This document shows, one piece after another, positions 1 through 8,867 of a stretch of 64,000 nt of DNA. The notes beneath the pieces were generated by a model that ran no database searches, had not been told where the DNA came from, and was given only the letters and a program-made list of their open reading frames with translations. The position numbers were made by a program, and so were the translations under genes. The stretch covers positions 1,526,868 through 1,590,867 of the forward strand of contig JAPFFF010000034.1 of assembly GCA_039105265.1 (NCBI GenBank), in the 5' to 3' direction. Position 1 is the stretch's first letter. Every line of letters begins with the position of its first letter. This DNA is from Tritrichomonas musculus. Its lineage: Eukaryota > Parabasalia > Tritrichomonadida > Tritrichomonadidae.

Positions 1-1755
1 TGCAGCGAGTAAAAAATAATGAATTGCTTTATTGATATCTTGTTGAACATATTTGCCTTCATAATAAATTACTCCAAGATTTAATTGTGCACCTGGATGA
101 TTTTGATTTGCAGCGAGTGAATAATAATGAATTGATTTGTTGATATCTGGTTGAACCCATTTGCCTTTATCATAAGCCAATCCAAGATTAAATTGGGCTT
201 TCGGATCATTTTGATTAGCACCAAATAAGAATAACAATATCATTTTTTCTTCTTCTTTTGAAATATTATTCTTAAATTTAATTTTTTCTAAGTCTTGAAT
301 TATTTGAAAAAGTTGTTCTTCATCATTCATATAATTTTGAAAAGAATTATGGACAATAGTATTATTTCCTTCTTCAATATTGTTCTTTGATGTTAAATAA
401 TGGATTGATGATGAATAATATTTTAAAAAAATATGAAGTATTTCATTAATTGATGGTCGGGAACATATTTCTTTGCAAATACATTTTGAACAGATATTCG
501 AAATATAATGATATTTCAAACCAAATTCATCAAAAATATTTGTAGAATATATTTCTCTCGGTGGATTTTTCTCCATGATTATAAAATATATGATGAGTCC
601 TAATGAATAAATATCAACTTCATATGAATATATTTCTTCTTCTCCAACTCGCGGATCATAATATACTGAACAAAAATCTTTCGTGTATTGTTCTTCATCT
701 TTAATTAACATTCGATCAAAATCGATTAAAATGAGATTTTTATTTTCATCAATTACAAAATTATTTGGCTTGAGATCTCTATAAATAAATTTATTAGTAT
801 GAAGATATTTAATGATATTCATCATTTCATATATAATTAGAATTTTGTCTTCATATTTAAGATTGAGTTCTTTAATTTTATCTAGTGATTTCCCTTTGAT
901 ATATTCAATAAGAATAAATTCTTCTCTGTTCACTGTACCAATATAATAGCATTTCGGAATTAATGGATGATCAAGTATCTTATAATTTCTTTTTTCTCGT
1001 TCAATCAATCTTGAATTTTCATTTCCATTGAATATTTTCATTGCAAACAATTCTTCAAATTCAATATGATAAATTAACTCAACTATTGATGTTTCTAATC
1101 CCAAGTGCTTGATTTTTATGTAATCATGTTTATTCAATGTTATTTCTTTAATTTCATTAATTTCTTTAATTTCTTTGTTTTCATTTTCAATCTCGTTGAA
1201 ATGATGAAATCGATTTTGGTTGATTTTCAAATAACTTCTTTTGATAATAAAACACAAAATTATTAGTCGGAGTTCTTTCCAAATTTCAATCATGTCTTCA
1301 TCTGATGGATATTGAATCATAAAATATAATAAAAATCTTGATCTTTCGTTCCTCAAAATATAATCATAAGTTTCTTTCATTTCTTTTGATTCTTTTTCAT
1401 TAACTATCCCATATTTATTGAGATTGATAATCTCATGAATTTCTTCTGATATTGTGATCATATTTGAGTCATGATGATTTGTGAAAAACTTTTGAAGAAA
1501 ATGAAAATTTGACTTTGAAATTAGGGTGATTACTTTTTCAAAACAAATAACTATATATTCTTCATTTTTATATTCCATTATATCGATTATAATAATTTTT
1601 GTATCATTTTTAATGTTATTTATTAATGTTGTGTCTTCGAATTTTGAAATTGAAAATATTTTAAAATTCTTGTAAATTTTATCTAAATATTCATCAGTCA
1701 ACTTGATCTGTCCGGTATTAAAAATATTTTTGAAATTTTCGATGTTGGTGCTCAT
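1..1755 (-). CDS. Protein kinase with C-terminal Sel1 repeats (partial, runs off left edge)
   Basis: The reading frame is open from an ATG at 1755 to the left edge (585 codons). An N-terminal region of about 240 residues of unknown role leads into a protein kinase domain. Visible motifs are FAMKIF (VAIK-type lysine), IYRDLKPNNF (catalytic loop) and a metal-binding loop that reads DFD instead of DFG. The region after the kinase carries Sel1-like repeats (for example AQFNLGLAYDKGKWVQ) that continue past the edge. Sel1 repeats form alpha-solenoids that bind partner proteins; kinase-Sel1 fusions are common in trichomonads. There is no signal peptide or membrane segment, so it is probably cytosolic. 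The glycine-rich loop is degenerate (IKHLGLETSIVEL) and the HRD His is Tyr. Together with DFD this leaves activity uncertain: it may be a weak kinase or a pseudokinase scaffold. Confidence 0.85.
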   Translation of the reverse strand, partial: MSTNIENFKNIFNTGQIKLTDEYLDKIYKNFKIFSISKFEDTTLINNIKNDTKIIIIDIMEYKNEEYIVICFEKVITLISKSNFHFLQKFFTNHHDSNMITISEEIHEIINLNKYGIVNEKESKEMKETYDYILRNERSRFLLYFMIQYPSDEDMIEIWKELRLIILCFIIKRSYLKINQNRFHHFNEIENENKEIKEINEIKEITLNKHDYIKIKHLGLETSIVELIYHIEFEELFAMKIFNGNENSRLIEREKRNYKILDHPLIPKCYYIGTVNREEFILIEYIKGKSLDKIKELNLKYEDKILIIYEMMNIIKYLHTNKFIYRDLKPNNFVIDENKNLILIDFDRMLIKDEEQYTKDFCSVYYDPRVGEEEIYSYEVDIYSLGLIIYFIIMEKNPPREIYSTNIFDEFGLKYHYISNICSKCICKEICSRPSINEILHIFLKYYSSSIHYLTSKNNIEEGNNTIVHNSFQNYMNDEEQLFQIIQDLEKIKFKNNISKEEEKMILLFLFGANQNDPKAQFNLGLAYDKGKWVQPDINKSIHYYSLAANQNHPGAQLNLGVIYYEGKYVQQDINKAIHYFLLAA

Positions 1756-1803
1756 TCTTCTAAGTAGATAAAGTTAAGAATTTTAATAAAAAATTTGACT
1801 TGT

Positions 1804-1814
1804 AAATGATCGTC
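1804..1814 (-). promoter_or_regulatory. Candidate Myb-type element upstream of the kinase gene
   Basis: AAATGATCGTC lies about 50 bases upstream of the kinase ATG; on the coding strand it reads GACGATCATTT. Related words (AAATGATCGTT / AACGATCATTT) recur near several gene starts in this window. In Trichomonas vaginalis, Myb proteins bind elements with a core like AACGAT. Assigning that role here is inference. Confidence 0.3.
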
Positions 1815-2218
1815 ATTATACAACTAGGGCAAATTAATTTTTTTCTAGCAAACTGTTAGAATAAAACAGGGTGGTTATTATTTTAATGAATATTAAATAT
1901 TTGTTTATTATATCTATATATTATAATAGATAATTTTTATAGTAATCAATAACCAAAAGAAATATTCAAATAGGTGCGAATAAGGTGTTTGAATTAATGT
2001 GACTATAAAATGTGTAATAGGTAATATCACTGTATCCGTCTTCATTTTATTCAATTTTGAAAGTGCAATTATCTTCAAATTCAACACCATATAAGTAGTT
2101 AACAAAACTGTTGAGAAAAAGAATGTTTTCATAACTTATTGTTCCAACAATCAGTATTTTAATTTCTTTTTATAATAAATTAATTTTTGAACCAACTGAT
2201 ATTTTCCTGAGTTTTTAA

Positions 2219-2438
2219 TCAGGACATGTTCTGGTAATGATTGATGGTAATTGATATCTTAGAAGGTGGAATTGAGATTTGTGTTAATGAAGAACATGTT
2301 GCAAAATAGTAAATTCTAATTAAAGTTACAGAAGAAGGATTTTCAAATGTTATTTGCTTCAACAATGAGTATCCATAAAAAGCACCATCTCCAAATGATG
2401 ATACAGAAGATGGAATTGATATTTGTGTTAATGCTCAT
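2219..2438 (-). pseudogene. BspA-like LRR gene fragment
   Basis: The minus strand reads about two trichomonad-type leucine-rich repeats: ALTQISIPSSVSSFGDGAFY, then KQITFENPSSVTLI, then FATCSSLTQISIP, followed by a stop. This is the standard pattern of the BspA-like (LRR_5) family. No start codon, N-terminus or further repeats are present, so it is a remnant of a larger gene. The repeats are easily recognisable, so the decay seems moderate. Confidence 0.75.
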
Positions 2439-2612
2439 TGTAACTCAATACTTCTATATAGTTCAAGTCATATGATTTGAAAAAATCCAAAGGCTAAAAT
2501 GCAAAGTTTGACAAATTTTACCATTTTCCCCAGTTTTTTCCATTCAAAGATTACACTTCTCTTATGAATAAATGATTTATGTAATTAAATTTTTAATATC
2601 AAAATTGAATGT

Positions 2613-2624
2613 AAAATGATCGTT
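2613..2624 (+). promoter_or_regulatory. Candidate Myb-type element upstream of the C2 gene
   Basis: AAAATGATCGTT lies only 14 bases before the ATG at 2638 and is followed by a T tract. It is the same word as near 7004 and 44925. The function is inferred from recurrence and from similarity to known trichomonad Myb sites (core AACGAT on the other strand). Confidence 0.35.
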
Positions 2625-2637
2625 TTTTTTTTTTTTA

Positions 2638-4320
2638 ATGATTCATATTCGTGTTCTCTCTGCTGAAAGCCAACCTGTTTATACAAAAAAAGTTTGGAAA
2701 ACTAAAATATATTGCTTTTCATTATCATCTTGTCGCTACTTATATGGATCATTTAAAAACAAAGATAATACAACAAATCCAAAATGGAATGGAGAATTTG
2801 ATGTCGATCTACTTCGTTGTAGTAATTTATCATTTATTATATTCAGTTCTCGTCTTTTATCGCATGAAGTATATCTTGGGAGAGTAGAGATTGATTTTAA
2901 CAATTTTTTGTATCAAGAACCAGGGAATCAAATTTTAAAAAGCCCACAAAGTGTTGTTCAATGTAGTTTCCCCATTACTTCATGTTCTCCGTCCAATTCA
3001 TTTCTAACTTTATCATTTTCTTATTATCCAAAAATTTACCGTCCCATTAAATTTCAATCTGTTTCATCGCCCATGATACATGTTTTTACAACCTATTCAC
3101 CATCAGTTGAAATCTGTCCTGTTGAAATTGAGTTTATTCAAGCATATTACATCGATGAGAAAAAAGCGGTTTAAACGGTCTCTTCTACAATTTCAATAGA
3201 TTAACCAACTGGGAAACTGTTGGCTACTGTTCATATGATTGATATTTTCTTGGACCAACTGGTCCAACGCAAATTCACACATTTCTGGCACATCGAATGA
3301 ATTCGCGATTTCACTTTTTCATTTTGAATAACAAAACGAATTTCGAAGGCGTTGTCACGCTTAACTTTGTTGTTGAAAGGGAAGGAGAACAAGAGCCATT
3401 CAAAGATCAGTTATACTTCACATTAAAGAAGAAAAGTGACAGTGGAACGATAAAAACGGTTGATGTTCACTGTCATTCAAAACAGTTGTTTTGAATTACA
3501 CGAAAAAAGCCATAAAGAAAGACATTTGTGAATTTATTTCTTTACCAACTTTCTTTAAATACGATGAAGATGATGAAATGAGTGAGTATCCTATTGAATT
3601 CTATTCAGATATCATTGAAAAAGCTAAATCTATCGTTCCTAATTGGAAAAATGTCATTTTTCAAAGAGCAAGTGCAATGAGCTTTTTTTATTTAAGCTTT
3701 TTTCTGATTTAAATATTCAAACGTGTCATAATTTGAGAATTTATGTGGGAGGTTCGTATACAAGATCTTCTGACAACTCTGACACCGATTATTGGGAGCC
3801 TTTTATCTGTGTTTACGATAAAAAGCAAATGAAAGGAGGTCATGAAATTTCGAGATCTTTGCTAAAAAAACCAAATTTGGTCTCTCCATTTTTCGGCAAT
3901 CAGAAGCCTCTGCTCGGAATGAGGTGAAACAGTTATGTGAATTTGAATCTTGATCAATTTGATATAAACAAAGTCTTCGTTTTTATGTGCTGCTGTGATG
4001 CACCTTTGATTTGTATTACGGATGACGGTTTTTATCTCATTTCACAAGTTTATAACGAGGTCGAAACTTTGTTGATAAGAAACTTGGTCTTTGTTGATTG
4101 TTTCAATGCGCATTTTGTTGTCTGTTTTAGATTGGAGTTCATTGAAGATGGATGGGTGATCATTCCAATGCGCTATGTTTTCAATTCAAATAAAAATATG
4201 AACACATCAATGAAAATAATATTCTCCAATAATTGGGTTTTGCCGGATGATTCAGTAAATCAAATCAGTTTGAAGGATTTGGATTCATCTGATGAAGAAT
4301 TATTAGTTGAAAATACTTAA
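2638..4320 (+). pseudogene. C2-domain protein gene, broken downstream of the C2 domain
   Basis: The first 178 codons (2638-3174) form an intact frame with a C2-like beta sandwich: MIHIRVLSAE at the start, then NPKWNGEFDVDL and HEVYLGRVEIDF, the usual pattern of a C2 domain (membrane/lipid and Ca2+ binding). After the stop at 3172-3174, protein-like sequence continues in shifting frames: 3297-3494, 3491-3712 and 3643-4320. The last frame is interrupted by a TGA at 3925. The later segments (for example SDNSDTDYWEPFICVYDKK) are not recognised. The total of about 560 codons fits one ancestral protein with C2 at its N-terminus. The canonical C2 aspartates are poorly conserved, so Ca2+ binding is doubtful. 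An alternative is that the 178-residue C2 protein is expressed alone. Confidence 0.65.
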
Positions 4321-4731
4321 AATAAAAAACAATCATTTTTACCTAAAATTCATGTATATATTGCTTTGAAACTGAAATAGAACCACATATAATTTTTAAT
4401 CTTAATACGATGCTATAATATACCATAAAAAATAATTATATGAAATATATTAGTTTTTATTTCCCAATATGATTATTTCAACTAGGCTTATTATCTTGAT
4501 ATTGAATTTTGATTAATGCCTATATATCAAAGAAATAAAGAAGAAATTGAATTTCGAATTGAAAATGCTGTATCATCAAAAGATTATAAATGCTCTCTCT
4601 TTTTAAAAAGAACTTTTTGAATAAAATAATCATCAGTTTTGATCTTTTAAAAATAGGACAGCAAATTTCTGACCTTTTTAAAAAAATATGAAATGTGATA
4701 TAAAAATACCTTACATCAATTTAATAATATT
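4321..4731. other. Intergenic, no feature seen
   Basis: This is a very A+T-rich spacer between the C2 relic and the LRR gene. I see no ORF, repeat or RNA-like structure in it. Confidence 0.5.
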
Positions 4732-6885
4732 ATGGACCTGAAAAATCCACAAAAATTGATATTTAAAATTCCGGTAAAAAAATATGAGAAAGAGATTGAT
4801 AAAGCATTTGGCAAAGATAAAAAGAAGGAAATTTTGATACTTTTTGATAATTATCTTGGCACTGAAGAAGAATTCTATGAAATTGAAGATAAACTACATG
4901 AAGCTTGCATAAAACGTGATCTAGAGTTAATTAAAATTTATCTTAGTGAAACAATTGAAGATGAATCAAGGTCTCTTAAATTCAAAGTCGACAAAATCAA
5001 CCAAACAGCATCATTATTTAATGTCGATGTAGATCTTAAAGAAGTTATTATTCCACGAACAGTTAATTATGATTCAACAGAATACTTAATCACTAGCATT
5101 AGTGGTATTGGTGATAATATCAAAACCCTCAAATTTGATGAAAATTCAGCAGTCAAAACAATTTACAGAAATGCACTTTTATGGTCAGAAATTGAAGAAA
5201 TTTTTATTCCATCAAGCTTAAAAGAATTGAAAAAAGGATGGTGTTGTAAAACATATAATTTGACGAATATTTCAATTTCACCATATAATGGTCAATTCAT
5301 ACTTAAAGATGATAAATATTTATTAGAAAAAAGTGATTCAAACCAAGATGAATTTGATATTCTTTTATTTGTATGTCGTGATATCAAAGAAATTTATATT
5401 CCATCAAATATCAAAATCATATCATCACATGCTTTTGAGCATTGCAAAAATCTTACAAAAGTTGAATTTTGTATAAATTCTAATTTACAAACAATCGAAT
5501 CATATGCATTTTCAAAATCAAATATCAAAGAAATTTTAATTCCATTTAATGTTTCAAAAATATGTGATCATGCATTTTATAAGTGCAAAAAGCTTGCAAA
5601 AATTGAAGTTGAAGAACATTCGAATTTAGTAACAATTGAACGATATGCTTTTTCAGAATCGGCTATCGAAAACATTTTTATTCCATCAAAAATTTCAAAA
5701 ATATGTGGATTTGCATTTGAATCTTGTCAAAATCTAACAAAAGTTGAATTTGAAACAAATTCTAATTTACAAATAATTGGTCAAAATGCATTTTCATATT
5801 CAAATATCAAAGAAATTTTTATTCCATCAAAAGTTTCAAAAATTCGTGCATGTGCATTTTCAAATTGCTATTATCTTACAAAAGTGGAATTTGAAACAAA
5901 TTCCAATTTACAAACAATTGGATCAAAAGCTTTTTTAAAAACAAAAATCAACGAAATTTTTATTCCACCAAAAGTTATAAAAATATGCAAATTTGCATTT
6001 TGCTATTGTAAAAATCTTACAAAAGTTGGCATTCCATCAAATTCTAGTTTACATACAATTGAATCATATGCTTTTCAATATTCGAAAATCAAAGAATTTT
6101 ATTTTCCACCATGTTTGAAAGAATTGAAAGAAGGATGGTGCGATTCAACAGTAAATTTGACTAAAATTACGATTTCACCATTTAATGATCAATTCGAATT
6201 TGTAAATGATATATCTTTATTAGGGAAAAATGATTCAAACAACGATGAATTTGACAATCTTTTATTTGTAAGACGAGATATCATAAAAATTTATATTCCA
6301 TCAAATATCAAAACAATATCATCATATGCATTTAATTATTGCTATTATCTTACAAAAGTTGAATTTGAAGCAAATTCTAATTTAGAAATAATTGAATCAA
6401 ATGCATTTTCATATTCAAATATTAAAGAAATTATTATTCCATCAAAAGTATCTAAAATATGTGATAATGCATTTCATCATTGTACTAATCTTACCAAAGT
6501 TGAATTTGAAGCAAATTCTAATTTACAAATAATTGAATCAAATGCATTTTCATATTCAAGTATCAAAAAAATTACTATTCCTTCAAAAGTTAATAAAATA
6601 TGTGAATTTGCATTTTTTGAATGCAAAAATCTTACAAAAGTTGAAATTCCATCAAATTCTGATTTAGAAATAATTCAATCAAATGTGTTTTCATGTTCAA
6701 ATATCAAAGATATTTTTATTCCATCAAAAGTTAATGAAATAGATATATATGCATTCGGCGAATGCAAAAATTTACAAGTTATTGAAATTTCAGAAGAATC
6801 AAAACTGAATTCATTTCCATTAACTGCTTTTTCCGAATTTGATAAACTCATAATGATTCCAGCATCATTAAGACATTTATTTTAA
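4732..6885 (+). CDS. BspA-like LRR protein, cytosolic type
   Basis: The protein has 717 residues. It starts with a helical N-terminal region of about 80 residues (LHEACIKRDLELIKIYLSE resembles the segment that precedes ankyrin-like repeats in trichomonad proteins). About 20 BspA/TpLRR-type repeats follow, with the pattern I-x-x-I-x-I-P-S-x-V/I-x-x-I-x-x-x-A-F-x-x-C-x-x-L-T-K-V-E-F. Two non-LRR modules beginning GWC interrupt the array near residues 165-220 and 450-510. There is no signal peptide, membrane segment or GPI-like tail, so it is probably intracellular, unlike the surface BspA proteins of the same family. Several repeats are almost identical in DNA (for example around 5740, 6360 and 6500), which points to recent unit duplication. 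LRR arrays bind proteins; the ligand is unknown. Confidence 0.88.
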   Translation: MDLKNPQKLIFKIPVKKYEKEIDKAFGKDKKKEILILFDNYLGTEEEFYEIEDKLHEACIKRDLELIKIYLSETIEDESRSLKFKVDKINQTASLFNVDVDLKEVIIPRTVNYDSTEYLITSISGIGDNIKTLKFDENSAVKTIYRNALLWSEIEEIFIPSSLKELKKGWCCKTYNLTNISISPYNGQFILKDDKYLLEKSDSNQDEFDILLFVCRDIKEIYIPSNIKIISSHAFEHCKNLTKVEFCINSNLQTIESYAFSKSNIKEILIPFNVSKICDHAFYKCKKLAKIEVEEHSNLVTIERYAFSESAIENIFIPSKISKICGFAFESCQNLTKVEFETNSNLQIIGQNAFSYSNIKEIFIPSKVSKIRACAFSNCYYLTKVEFETNSNLQTIGSKAFLKTKINEIFIPPKVIKICKFAFCYCKNLTKVGIPSNSSLHTIESYAFQYSKIKEFYFPPCLKELKEGWCDSTVNLTKITISPFNDQFEFVNDISLLGKNDSNNDEFDNLLFVRRDIIKIYIPSNIKTISSYAFNYCYYLTKVEFEANSNLEIIESNAFSYSNIKEIIIPSKVSKICDNAFHHCTNLTKVEFEANSNLQIIESNAFSYSSIKKITIPSKVNKICEFAFFECKNLTKVEIPSNSDLEIIQSNVFSCSNIKDIFIPSKVNEIDIYAFGECKNLQVIEISEESKLNSFPLTAFSEFDKLIMIPASLRHLF

Positions 6886-7139
6886 CAGTATGATTCATTT
6901 AAAAACAAGCAAGCTCAATTATTATGAATATATCTTTAGTTTATCAAACGCTTGATAACAAAAAAAAATATTATTATTTGATTTGATTTTAAAACATCTT
7001 TCTAAATGATCGTTTCCAAATCAATAAATAAGCATATTTTAATGAATAAAACATGATAAAATTAAAAATTTCAGACAAAACTTTAAAATGTATGAATGAT
7101 TATAATGTATGCTTTTATTTATATATTTAATTTACATTA
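6886..7139. other. Spacer with an isolated AAATGATCGTTT motif
   Basis: The spacer is A+T-rich and holds one copy of the AAATGATCGTTT word at 7004-7015 with no intact plus-strand gene after it. It may be a leftover promoter of a lost gene. Confidence 0.35.
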
Positions 7140-7415
7140 GCTTGGGCAAAGCTTGGTGCGTTGGATTTAATTGGGTTAATATTTTTCCCGCATGATGCTC
7201 CTGTTGATGGTTCAACTCGACGTGGCTCAACTCCTTCTCTACTAAATGAAGGTGTTTGATTTGTGATTGGCTTCTTCATCTTTTCCAAATCTGATTGCAG
7301 TTTGCTTGCTGTTGCGAAGGTTGTTGTTGTTCGATGTGATTCAACACCCGCTCTGCCAAATTATAATTTTTGATTCTTGATTGGTTTTCTCATACGTGCT
7401 GTAACTCTTTCGTCC
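7140..7415 (-). pseudogene. Short repetitive peptide-coding remnant
   Basis: The minus strand reads MDERVTARMRKPIKNQKL, a TAA stop, then FGRAGVESHRTTTTFA in the same frame, and later MKKPITNQTPSFSREGVEPR, ending near 7140. The two halves share a repeat (KPI-x-NQ...F-x-R-x-GVE-x-R). The family is not recognised. The in-frame stop and small size suggest a decayed gene or gene end. Confidence 0.4.
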
Positions 7416-7552
7416 ATTTAAATATGACATATTTAAATTAAAAATATTGTGTGTTTCACATATATGAAATTCAAATTTTTATTTAAATTTAATTAAAATT
7501 GTAAAATAATATACAAATGAAAAATTAATTAACATTTGATATTATAAATAAA

Positions 7553-8250
7553 TTAAACAACTGAAAAAATTTTAATTTGCGCCATACCAGACTGCCGAAT
7601 TCTGAAGAAGCGATATTGGCCAGACAATTCATTGCCGATTTTGAAAGTGTGAACAAGCCTGTTTCCATTCAAATAAGAACAGTTCTCGATGACCGATTCT
7701 TCACGCAGGTAGTTGATGATGCCTGCAAATGAGCCTTTTTCTGAAGGAATAAACGTCTTTCCTTTCAATCCTCTTTTTCTCTATCGGTCTCCACGTTTCG
7801 AGAATTTTATTTCCATGTATAACCGTTCACAAAGCTTCTTCCAGCAGCCGGTTGTGATGTCATCCATTCTGACCATTTCAATGATCTTTTTCATAACTGG
7901 TGATGTGACATTATCAAAATAAACGTGCTCATACATAATTGAATACATTGAATTTAGTTCATAAATTTTTTTCAAATATTGAAGGAGCTTGTCTTCTGAA
8001 TTAATCGATAATTGTGGGTTTGAGAGAATCATTTCTAGTGTGTCGATTTGAAGATTCATCAGTTGGTCTTCTTGTTTCTTGATTAATTCACCTATAACCA
8101 TCGAAATGAATTCAATTTCTTGTGAAAAAGTAGTGAGTTAAATTGCGATTTTTCTCTCGTTTTTGTATCTCTTCGATAATGAGGCTTCTTGAAAGGCAAA
8201 TCGATCAGCAAAAGTCAAATGATAATTTAAAACCAATTCTTGAAAGTAAT
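7553..8250 (-). pseudogene. BTB/BACK-plus-discoidin-like gene fragment
   Basis: Two adjoining minus-strand frames (8101-7781 and 7768-7553) carry pieces of a common trichomonad protein type. The first holds a helical BACK-like part (LSINSEDKLLQYLKKIYELN, then DDITTGCWKKLCERL). The second holds the start and end of a discoidin (F5/8 type C)-like domain: GSFAGIINYLRE, then LVHTFKIGNELSGQYRFFRI. The middle of the discoidin-like domain is missing and the two parts are out of frame. Above 8101 similar sequence continues but meets a stop. This is a deleted, non-functional copy. The family call rests on pattern memory of trichomonad BTB proteins. Confidence 0.6.
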
Positions 8251-8867
8251 ATGTTGAATTGATATTTATGTCTCATTAATTGATTAACATTTACATTTGA
8301 ATAAAAAATGAAAACAAACTTAAATTTCTTTGGTTTTATAAGTATATTTTGATCAGTTTCAATTTTTTTTTAATATATGTTAATTTATTATGATTGATAA
8401 ATTAATGGCTTAATATCATTCAATCTTGAAATGAAAATGTTAGCTAGTTGTTAATTTAGTTTAATATAAAAAAAATGCAAAATTATTATCAAAATTTAGA
8501 TAAATAAATCTGTATTCCTTCTATTATTCATAAACATGAAAAATACTTTACAAAACTTTGATTAAATAATCTTTATTAAAAAATTCATTTGGATTTTTTG
8601 ATTTCAATTCAACATATTAAAAATATTAGAATATTTAATGAGAAATAATAAAAATATCGGGAAAAAATAATACTTAATTAGAGAGAAAACTAAATAAGCA
8701 AATGATTATTTATATCAAATGAAAGTGTTTCAAATCTTGATACAACTCAATCAATCATGGATTATCATATTAAAAAAATCCAATATTGAATAAGGTTCGA
8801 TCATTTTGAAAATTCAATGTTATTCAATGTTTGAAAGAAAATGGTTCTTCTAATCAAATTCTTTTAA
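8251..8867. other. Intergenic upstream of the surface-protein gene
   Basis: This A+T-rich region has no coding signal. TTCGATCATTTT at 8796-8807, about 60 bases before the next ATG, is a variant of the recurrent AACGATCATTT word. Confidence 0.35.

Larger units (their letters stand above)
1756..2637. other. Intergenic region with one LRR relic
   Basis: This A+T-rich stretch separates the divergent kinase and C2 genes. Apart from the LRR fragment at 2219-2438 and two copies of an AAATGATCG-type motif near the two gene starts, I see no coding or structured feature. A 72-residue hydrophobic minus-strand frame at 1914-2132 looks like chance. Confidence 0.5.

Noticed and set aside
1914-2132. 72-codon hydrophobic minus-strand frame
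   Set aside because: Its Ile/Leu/Phe-rich composition is what A+T-rich DNA gives by chance; there are no conserved features.
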